This document shows positions 8,707 to 14,323 of a stretch of DNA of 17,654 bases, piece by piece. Positions within the stretch are counted from its first letter, which is position 1. Each line of letters begins with the position of its first letter. This DNA is from an uncultured Dorea sp. (GTDB lineage Bacteria > Bacillota > Clostridia > Lachnospirales > Lachnospiraceae). The translations under genes and the position numbers were made by a program. The notes beneath the pieces are model-generated. The model did no database searches, had not been told where the DNA came from, and saw nothing but the letters and a program-made list of their open reading frames with translations. Location: the NCBI GenBank assembly GCA_910587575.1, contig CAJULU010000012.1:53505-71158 (forward strand), given 5' to 3'.

Positions 8707-8760
8707 AAAAAAATAGTAAGCAAATAAAGAGAAATCCTGTTCTCTTATTTCCTTACTATT
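8707..8760 (-). terminator. Intrinsic terminator (possible attenuator) in the leader of the 733-residue protein gene
   Basis: Read on the - strand, stem arms 8752-8760/8712-8720 (9 bp), 8745-8750/8722-8727 (6 bp) and 8740-8744/8729-8733 (5 bp) form a long hairpin with a 6-nt loop, one mismatch and one bulge. It is followed at once by seven T (8713-8707). It lies between the predicted promoter (-10 at 8774-8779) and the start codon (8675). No T-tract follows on the + strand. It would stop transcription unless read through or remodelled. Confidence 0.7.
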
Positions 8761-8773
8761 GATCAACAAGATC

Positions 8774-8814
8774 AGTATATCATACATTACTCACTTTTTC
8801 GACATTTTCTGACA
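8774..8814 (-). promoter_or_regulatory. Promoter with tandem 0A-box-like sites for the 733-residue protein gene
   Basis: On the - strand an extended -10 (TGATATACT; TATACT at 8779-8774) has no good -35. In that place is TGTCGAA (8804-8798), identical to the Spo0A-box consensus, with a weaker TGTCAGA (8814-8808) exactly 10 bp upstream. From a transcription start near 8767 the boxes fall at about -31 to -37 and -41 to -47. This arrangement resembles Spo0A-activated promoters whose boxes overlap the -35 region. Confidence 0.6.
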
Positions 8815-8847
8815 ATTATGAAAAAATATTTTAAGAATATTAAACAG

Positions 8848-8883
8848 CGAATTCCCGCAGGCCCTGAGACCTGCGGGAATTCG
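8848..8883. repeat. Perfect 14-bp inverted repeat, G+C-rich hairpin
   Basis: CGAATTCCCGCAGG (8848-8861) pairs perfectly with CCTGCGGGAATTCG (8870-8883) around an 8-nt loop. Neither side has a directly adjacent T-tract, although the - strand becomes T-rich about 15-30 nt later. It lies upstream of the promoter of the 733-residue protein gene. It could be a terminator of unusual form, an mRNA-end stabiliser or a protein-binding palindrome. Confidence 0.7.
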
Positions 8884-8914
8884 TTCTGGTTATAGTTATC
8901 TAAAGGAATGAGAG

Positions 8915-8957
8915 TAAAGTATTACACCGTCTGCTTTCCAGTACGGTGCGTACTTTA
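8915..8957 (+). repeat. Interrupted inverted repeat upstream of a small ORF
   Basis: TAAAGTA (8915-8921) pairs with TACTTTA (8951-8957) and CACCGT (8925-8930) with ACGGTG (8943-8948), separated by a 3/2-nt internal loop and closed by a 12-nt loop. The hairpin ends 5 nt before the GGGGGGAG ribosome binding site of the 28-codon ORF, so it could be a structured 5' leader of that ORF. Confidence 0.5.
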
Positions 8958-8975
8958 TTGAGGGGGGAGATAGTG

Positions 8976-9062
8976 ATGTTCATCAACTATCTGAATAAAA
9001 GTATAAGAGATAATTATGTCCAAAGTATGTTTAATCCATTAAAGAAAAAGAAAAATTCTTAA
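8976..9062 (+). CDS. Possible small ORF, 28 codons
   Basis: An ATG at 8976 follows a strong GGGGGGAG (8962-8969) at good spacing and opens a 28-codon frame ending in TAA at 9060-9062. The peptide begins MFINYLNKSIRDNY and ends in a lysine-rich tail (LKKKKNS). It has no cysteine, signal peptide or recognised domain. Against it: the lysine tail is encoded by the A-tract that forms the T-tract of the - strand terminator of the neighbouring gene, and no clear + strand promoter was found. In its favour: the ribosome binding site is among the strongest in the window and a structured element precedes it. Treat it as a candidate only. Confidence 0.35.
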   Translation: MFINYLNKSIRDNYVQSMFNPLKKKKNS

Positions 9063-9076
9063 GATGGACTTAAGAA
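9041..9076 (-). terminator. Intrinsic terminator after the Spo0A-domain gene
   Basis: On the - strand an 8-bp stem TTCTTAAG/CTTAAGAA (9076-9069 with 9063-9056, 5-nt loop) is followed by TTTTTCTTTTTCTTT (9055-9041). It lies just downstream of the stop of the 115-residue protein, separating that gene from the 733-residue protein gene. Confidence 0.75.
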
Positions 9077-9090
9077 CTTTAAAAGATAAC

Positions 9091-9438
9091 CTAAATCAAA
9101 GGTGTAGATATTGATTTTTGCTTAATGTGTGCAGTGAGTATATCAAAAAATTCACTAGACGGCGGCTTATTGTACAACGGCCTTAAAGCTATCTCTTGTA
9201 AAAGCTTTTTATTACCTCTGTCCCAACATACTTTGATAACTGTCCGAAGATCCCTTTCGACACTATAACTTGTTGTGTAGTAATGCTCTGCAATCTGGGG
9301 ATATAGCATTTTGCTGACGGAAAGTAGATAATCTTCATTTTCCAGACAAAGCTGAATTCCATAACTTAGATAGCGGTATCCCCGGTATGTGGCTCCAATG
9401 CCGAGAGAACGGATTAAGTACTCGATTTTCTGCTCCAT
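9091..9438 (-). CDS. Stand-alone Spo0A C-terminal-type DNA-binding protein
   Basis: This 115-residue protein matches the sporulation regulator Spo0A only in its C-terminal DNA-binding domain. I see the Spo0A-like order YRGYRYL, KMLYPQIA, then the recognition-helix stretch TTSYSVERDLRTVIKVCWDRGN at about residues 55-76, matching the Spo0A stretch TTASRVERAIR...AWSRGN, and PPSSEFFDILTAHI near the end. The receiver (phosphorylation) domain is absent and there is no room for one upstream: the start follows GAGGAT, and promoter elements lie just beyond. Such a protein should recognise TGTCGAA-type 0A boxes without phosphorylation control; that is inference. Matching boxes lie before its own promoter and before the 733-residue protein gene. 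It could compete with or mimic phosphorylated Spo0A. The domain assignment is strong; its role is unknown. Confidence 0.88.
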   Translation of the reverse strand: MEQKIEYLIRSLGIGATYRGYRYLSYGIQLCLENEDYLLSVSKMLYPQIAEHYYTTSYSVERDLRTVIKVCWDRGNKKLLQEIALRPLYNKPPSSEFFDILTAHIKQKSISTPLI

Positions 9439-9490
9439 AACAATATCCTCAAAAACTTACACTGAGAAACGGAAAGCATGCTACAAGGCC

Positions 9491-9569
9491 ATTATAGCGA
9501 AAATATACGGGCATTAAGCATTGGCGACAAATACAGTAACTTTACGACATACTAAGATATAATTCGACA
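9491..9569 (-). promoter_or_regulatory. Promoter of the Spo0A-domain gene with three 0A-box-like sites 20 bp apart
   Basis: On the - strand a perfect TATAAT (9496-9491) lies about 50 bases before the start codon with no good -35. Upstream are TGTCGAA (9569-9563), TGTCGTA (9549-9543) and TGTCGCC (9529-9523), the TGTCG cores spaced exactly 20 bp. The register in between holds weak matches only (for example TATCTTA). From a start near 9484 the sites fall at about -39, -59 and -79, one face of the helix, as for activator or autoregulatory binding. Confidence 0.6.
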
Positions 9570-9641
9570 CTTCCGGACGTCCAACTAATGAGCCGTGATA
9601 TGTAGTTTTCATAATATATTAAGAATTTATGCAAATCGCTC

Positions 9642-9670
9642 TTAAAAAATAACTGCTATTCTTGTATAGT
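9642..9670 (+). promoter_or_regulatory. Possible promoter of the response regulator gene
   Basis: TTAAAA (9642-9647) and TATAGT (9665-9670) are separated by 17 bp. Transcription would start near 9677, almost on the ribosome binding site, giving a very short leader. The match to consensus is modest, so the promoter could lie elsewhere in 9570-9660. Confidence 0.35.
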
Positions 9671-9688
9671 ATAAGAGAGGTGATGAAA

Positions 9689-10390
9689 ATGGCAAAGATA
9701 TTAGTATGTGATGATGACAAAGAGATTGTAGAGGCGATTGATATCTATCTGACACAGGAGGGATATGAGGTATTAAAGGCGTACGATGGGGAAGAGGCGC
9801 TGCGGGTACTGAAGACCCAGAAGGCGGATCTTTTAGTTCTGGACGTGATGATGCCGAAGCTGGACGGGATCCGGGCGACGCTTAAGATCCGTGAACAGAA
9901 TAATATGCCGATCATCATTCTGTCTGCAAAGTCGGAAGATGCGGATAAGATCCTGGGACTGAACGTGGGTGCGGACGATTATGTGACGAAACCATTTAAC
10001 CCGCTGGAACTGGTGGCCAGAGTCAAGTCCCAGCTGCGCAGATATACCCAGCTGGGCAGTACCGCAGACCATACGGATCAAGAGGTGTATGTGGCCGGCG
10101 GTCTGATGATCAATGACGATCTGAAAGAAGTGACCGTAGACGGAGAGCCGGTGAAGCTGACTCCGATTGAATACAATATCTTACTACTGTTGGTGAAGAA
10201 CCAGGGAAAGGTATTCTCAATAGACCAGATCTATGAAAATATATGGAACGAGAACGCAATTGGCGTAGATAATACGGTGGCGGTGCATATCCGCCACATT
10301 CGCGAGAAGATCGAGATTAATCCGAAGGATCCCCGCTATCTCAAAGTGGTCTGGGGAGTCGGATACAAGGTGGAGAAATTCAGTTCGTAG
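9689..10390 (+). CDS. OmpR/PhoB-family response regulator
   Basis: This 233-residue protein has a receiver domain at residues 1-120, with acidic pocket D8-D10, phospho-acceptor D52 in LVLDVMMPKLDG, S79 and K101 in DDYVTKPF. A winged-helix DNA-binding domain follows at about 132-230 (LTPIEYNILLLLVKNQGKVF, DNTVAVHIRHIREKI, VWGVGYK). Both domains have full family length. It should be phosphorylated by the adjacent histidine kinase and bind DNA as a dimer. GAGAGG at 9675-9680 is 8 nt from ATG 9689; ATG 9683 (two extra residues) is the alternative, and an in-frame TTG at 9662 has no ribosome binding site. Its targets are not evident; the downstream genes are obvious candidates. It is divergent from the Spo0A-domain gene, sharing a 250-bp intergenic region. 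Confidence 0.92.
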   Translation: MAKILVCDDDKEIVEAIDIYLTQEGYEVLKAYDGEEALRVLKTQKADLLVLDVMMPKLDGIRATLKIREQNNMPIIILSAKSEDADKILGLNVGADDYVTKPFNPLELVARVKSQLRRYTQLGSTADHTDQEVYVAGGLMINDDLKEVTVDGEPVKLTPIEYNILLLLVKNQGKVFSIDQIYENIWNENAIGVDNTVAVHIRHIREKIEINPKDPRYLKVVWGVGYKVEKFSS

Positions 10391-10402
10391 CAATAAGGTA
10401 TA

Positions 10403-10435
10403 CCCAAGGGCACACCGTAATACATGCCCTTCGGG
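10403..10435 (+). other. Hairpin in the spacer between response regulator and kinase
   Basis: CCC-AAGGGC (10403-10411) pairs with GCCCTT-C-GGG (10426-10435) with a single bulge and a 14-nt loop. A second small hairpin GGAC/GTCC follows at 10441-10451. No T-tract follows, so this is probably an mRNA structure in the 90-nt spacer that could lower kinase expression relative to the regulator. Confidence 0.45.
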
Positions 10436-10480
10436 CGGGTGGACTCCGTCCAATAATGTATGGGAAAGAAAGGAGTATCT

Positions 10481-13081
10481 ATGGAACGGCAATGGTACTG
10501 GTCAAGACCAGCCAGATGGATTCTGATCATACTGGAACATATATTGCTGGTGGCTGCTGCGGTCAGTTTCCTGTGGGAGATGTCACATCCGGCATTGATA
10601 CGGGAATTGATATCCGGAGGAGCGGCAAGAGAGTATGAGGACACCGTTGGTTTCAGAGACTGGCTGATGTATCTGAACAGTGATGTGATGAACGGGATTC
10701 AGGTGCAGAATTTATTTGAATCCGACGGCGCTTACTGCCCGGATAAGATAATTGATATTAAGGAATATACCCAGTCGTCCTCACAGGACATGAAGTTCCT
10801 GGGCGAGAATGTCCACGGGCTGGCCTACAGGCTGGGTGATCTGGTGGAATGGGGCAGAGACTGGGATTTTACCGGTAATGACATCTTTTATAATAAGGAA
10901 GGGATGTCAGATAAGATCATTGTGTGCAGGCGGTCAGATAAGACCTTTCATTATTACTATTACAGTGAATTCAAAAACCTGATCAGTGAAGGAGATCTGC
11001 GGTTTGTGATTGCAAACGACGAGTCGGGGATCTCCGAGGCCGACATTCTGTCCGAACTTCAGAACGGTAATTTTGCAAATAATTCTGAAACGGCGTTTAA
11101 GGGGCTTCAGGACAGGGAAGGAAAGATCGTCTATATCGACTGCTGGAGTTATGACGGCGGCTGGCTGGAGGAAAAATACCGGCCGGTTGATGCGGAGAGC
11201 ATTATGCAGGTGGCCAACGATAATCCGGAATGGAACGGACGTCTGAATGAAGCCTATTCCATGCTGGCTAATGCCATCATCCGGATCGGGGATGAATACA
11301 ATGCCTATGAGTGGCTGGAAAACGGATATGAGGAAGGAGATACGAATCTGACCTATTTGTATGCGGATGCAGATCACAGGCGTGTATATACGAACAGAAA
11401 GGAATTCCGGGATTATGGGAAGTTAGAGGACAGCCTGGAAAAGATTCAGTCCATGGGCAGGTTTGCGGTCGTAGAGCCGGAACTTAAGGACTTTAAGACG
11501 AATATAGAAGGGATTGAAGCTTCGGAGTGGAGAGACATGGTCAGATCCGCAGGCATGAAGGAGAAGTTCGTCTATGCGGTAGGCGTGGATACGGAGTATC
11601 CGGTCAAAGATGCGCTCTGTTCGGAAGCTCTGCAATATGAAAAATACAGCCCGTACATCCGCAGAGTGGCGGTTCTGGGGGTATCATCCCTGATTCTTTT
11701 TCTGGTGATACTAATCTGCCTTACGGTGACTGCGGGCAGGAACGGGAAGGACGAAGCCGTGTATCTGAACTGGTTTGATAAATGGAAAACGGAACTGGCG
11801 GCCGTTACGGTGCTCCTTGTATGGGCAGTACCCGTGATCATGCCTGGAACTGGGGACGAAATTGTGAGAACCACGCAGACGGCCTCTGACCTGGTGTACT
11901 ACAAAACGGTGGATTATGCATATTCGGTTCCCTCTGGTATGCTGACAAGAGGCGGCGTGACTGCGGCATATACCTGTTCCATGTTTCTGGCGGGTTATCT
12001 GAGCCTTGTGAGAAGGGTGAAAGCGCATACTCTCTGGAAGAACAGTCTGCTGAGGCAGGGGATCTGCTTTGTAAGGCAGGTGTTCGAACACATTCATGCG
12101 GTCTGGAAAGCGGTTTCTGTATTCACGATATTTGTACTGGTCCACTGGATTGCGGTGTTCAGCAACAGGAACCTGTATGCAGTCTTTCTGATGATGGCAG
12201 GGGAACTGCTTATTTTTATCTATCTGGTCAGGCTGGCGGTGGGAAGGCATAAGATTGACGTGGGGGTTGAGAAAATTGCAGGCGGCGAGGTGGATTATAA
12301 GATTCCTGTGGACGGTATGGGAGAGGAGCAGAGAAGCATTGCCCAGAAGATTAATTCCATCGGGCAGGGTCTGGATGCGGCGCTGGAAAAGAGTGTGAAA
12401 AGCGAGCGGCTGAAGACGGATCTGATCACGAATGTGTCCCATGATATCAAGACGCCGCTGACTTCCATCATTAATTACGTGAATCTGCTGAAACAGGAGA
12501 ATTTCGAGGATCCGAAGGTGGTGCGGTACCTGGACATTCTGGATGAGAAGTCCCAGAGGCTGAAGACGTTGACGGAGGATGTGGTGGAGGCGTCAAAGGT
12601 GAGTTCGGGAAATATTACGCTGGAATATATGAATATCAATCTGGCAGAGATGATCCAGCAGACCAGTGGAGAGTTTGAGGAAAAATTTACCGATCACGAT
12701 CTGACGGAGGTGATGTCGCTGGCAGAGCATGAAGTCATGATCCGTGCCGATGGCAGGCAGCTGTGGAGAGTGCTGGCGAATATCTATAATAATGCGGCCA
12801 AATATGCAATGAAGGGAACCCGGATATATGCAGATCTCTATACCATAGGGGATGCGGCGGTGTTCAGTCTGAAAAATGTTTCCGACCAGCCGCTGAATAT
12901 ATCGGCGGATGAATTAACGGAGAGGTTTATACGGGGGGATATATCCAGAGGTACGGAAGGCAGCGGGCTGGGACTGTCCATAGCCAAGACGCTTACTGAG
13001 ATGCAGGGAGGAAATTTTGAACTATATCTGGACGGTGATCTGTTCCGGGTAACGATCACCTTCCCGCGTATAAAAAAGTGA
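10481..13081 (+). CDS. Large multi-span sensor histidine kinase
   Basis: This is an 866-residue membrane kinase. A first membrane helix (about 12-32) is followed by roughly 360 residues probably outside the cell (33-394). At least four to five more helices lie at about 395-417, 438-455, 492-512, 543-560 and 564-586. A HAMP-like linker (about 590-640) leads to a HisKA domain with phospho-acceptor H654 in NVSHDIKTPLTSIINYVN. The ATPase domain has the N box (ANIYNNAAKYA, ~767-777) and a G box (GSGLGLSIAKTL, ~827-838). AGGAG at 10471-10475 supports ATG 10481. It should phosphorylate the upstream regulator in response to an envelope or external signal. The external region matches no sensor domain I can name; a six-span transmembrane architecture is unusual for a kinase of this type. 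Confidence 0.9.
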   Translation: MERQWYWSRPARWILIILEHILLVAAAVSFLWEMSHPALIRELISGGAAREYEDTVGFRDWLMYLNSDVMNGIQVQNLFESDGAYCPDKIIDIKEYTQSSSQDMKFLGENVHGLAYRLGDLVEWGRDWDFTGNDIFYNKEGMSDKIIVCRRSDKTFHYYYYSEFKNLISEGDLRFVIANDESGISEADILSELQNGNFANNSETAFKGLQDREGKIVYIDCWSYDGGWLEEKYRPVDAESIMQVANDNPEWNGRLNEAYSMLANAIIRIGDEYNAYEWLENGYEEGDTNLTYLYADADHRRVYTNRKEFRDYGKLEDSLEKIQSMGRFAVVEPELKDFKTNIEGIEASEWRDMVRSAGMKEKFVYAVGVDTEYPVKDALCSEALQYEKYSPYIRRVAVLGVSSLILFLVILICLTVTAGRNGKDEAVYLNWFDKWKTELAAVTVLLVWAVPVIMPGTGDEIVRTTQTASDLVYYKTVDYAYSVPSGMLTRGGVTAAYTCSMFLAGYLSLVRRVKAHTLWKNSLLRQGICFVRQVFEHIHAVWKAVSVFTIFVLVHWIAVFSNRNLYAVFLMMAGELLIFIYLVRLAVGRHKIDVGVEKIAGGEVDYKIPVDGMGEEQRSIAQKINSIGQGLDAALEKSVKSERLKTDLITNVSHDIKTPLTSIINYVNLLKQENFEDPKVVRYLDILDEKSQRLKTLTEDVVEASKVSSGNITLEYMNINLAEMIQQTSGEFEEKFTDHDLTEVMSLAEHEVMIRADGRQLWRVLANIYNNAAKYAMKGTRIYADLYTIGDAAVFSLKNVSDQPLNISADELTERFIRGDISRGTEGSGLGLSIAKTLTEMQGGNFELYLDGDLFRVTITFPRIKK

Positions 13082-13134
13082 TGTATGCCACTTCCTGTTT
13101 TCCTGACCGGTGTGAAAATACTTCTCCCCCTACT

Positions 13135-13162
13135 TGCGTTTAGGGAAAAAAAACATTACAAT
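13135..13162 (+). promoter_or_regulatory. Predicted promoter for a near-leaderless methyltransferase transcript
   Basis: TTGCGT (13135-13140) and TACAAT (13157-13162) are separated by 17 bp, with an A-tract in the spacer. Transcription would start near 13169, only about 3 nt before ATG 13172, which has no upstream ribosome binding site. Confidence 0.5.
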
Positions 13163-13171
13163 AGTAATACT

Positions 13172-14308
13172 ATGGATGAATTAAAAGTATTATTACAGGA
13201 AAATCTGAATATAGAGTTTTGTCAGGCGGTGCTGAGCAACCCGAGAAAGAAAGAGACGGCCGAGAAGGTGAAAGTACGGCCTCTGCTTAAGAGGGACAGA
13301 CTGGTCTTCCAGATCGAGACCTTTCGAAACCACCAGGCATTTCACCGGAATGCAGAACCTTCAGAGGCGTGCGCACTGATTATGGAAGCGATGGAGAACA
13401 TGCGGCAGATGCAGATGGAGACGGTAAAGTACCTCTATACCGTACTGGTGAGCAAAAAGGGCAGAGTGACGATAAAGAAGAAAGCTTCCGGGTGTGAAAG
13501 AAAGGAGATTGATTACGGACACAACCGGAAGAAGCATTATATCCTTGAGGAAGGCGTACCGGTTCCGTTTCTCAGAGATCTGGGAGTGATGACTGAGGAG
13601 GGGAAGGTGGTACGCTCAAGGTTCGACAAATTCCGGCAGATCAACCGGTTCCTGGAGTTTATCGAGGACATTCTGCCAGAGCTTGACAGGGACAGAGAGT
13701 GGACGATTCTGGATTTTGGATGCGGCAAATCTTATCTGACATTCGCCATGTATTACTATCTGCATGAGAAGAAAGGTTATGATATCCGGATCATCGGGCT
13801 GGATCTGAAGAAGGACGTGATCCGGCGCTGCAGCGAACTGGCGGAGAAATACGGTTATGAGAAGCTTACGTTTCTGGAGGGGGACATTGCCGGTTATACG
13901 GGAACGGAACAGGTAGATATGGTCGTCACCCTGCACGCCTGCGACACGGCCACGGATTATGCCCTGGCAAAGGCCGTGGGATGGAAGGCAAAGGTCATCC
14001 TGTCTGTGCCCTGCTGCCAGCATGAACTGAACGGGCAGATGGAGAACGAGGTGCTGAACCCCATTTTCAAATACGGACTCATTAAGGAGCGTATGGCGGC
14101 GCTTGTAACGGATGCGCTGCGGGCAGAGTATCTGGAACGAGAGGGGTATGACGTACAGGTCTTAGAATTTATCGACATGGAGCATACGCCGAAGAACATT
14201 CTGATCCGCGGGATAAGGAATGGTAAGAAGGGGGAGAACCGGGAGGCCATCCGCAGATGTGAAGAGTTCCTGCAGGTGTCTCCGGCACTTGGACGCCTGT
14301 TGGGATAA
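13172..14308 (+). CDS. Class I SAM-dependent methyltransferase
   Basis: This 378-residue protein has a Rossmann-type methyltransferase domain in its middle: motif I ILDFGCGKSYLTF (~178-190), an acidic strand end IIGLDLKK (~206-213), GDIAGY (~235) and then HACDTATDYAL and VPCCQHEL. The last two are characteristic of a family resembling Pfam Methyltransf_32, with unknown nucleic-acid or protein targets. The N-terminal ~130 residues form a separate lead domain. I chose ATG 13172 because the product then begins with MDELKVLLQENL, as such proteins usually do. The frame stays open back to an ATG at 13085 directly after the kinase stop, so translation by reinitiation from the kinase message is an alternative. 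Its substrate is unknown. The next gene starts 15 nt downstream, so both are probably co-transcribed. Confidence 0.82.
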   Translation: MDELKVLLQENLNIEFCQAVLSNPRKKETAEKVKVRPLLKRDRLVFQIETFRNHQAFHRNAEPSEACALIMEAMENMRQMQMETVKYLYTVLVSKKGRVTIKKKASGCERKEIDYGHNRKKHYILEEGVPVPFLRDLGVMTEEGKVVRSRFDKFRQINRFLEFIEDILPELDRDREWTILDFGCGKSYLTFAMYYYLHEKKGYDIRIIGLDLKKDVIRRCSELAEKYGYEKLTFLEGDIAGYTGTEQVDMVVTLHACDTATDYALAKAVGWKAKVILSVPCCQHELNGQMENEVLNPIFKYGLIKERMAALVTDALRAEYLEREGYDVQVLEFIDMEHTPKNILIRGIRNGKKGENREAIRRCEEFLQVSPALGRLLG

Positions 14309-14323
14309 GAAGGGGAGTCATAG

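Noticed and set aside
11711..12442. 243-codon open frame on the - strand opposite the kinase gene
   Set aside because: It lies fully within a clear kinase reading frame, has no ribosome binding site or recognisable domain, and reflects G+C-biased codons on the other strand.
13622..13628. TTCGACA, a 0A-box match inside the methyltransferase gene
   Set aside because: It is a single copy within coding sequence, far from a promoter, as expected by chance.
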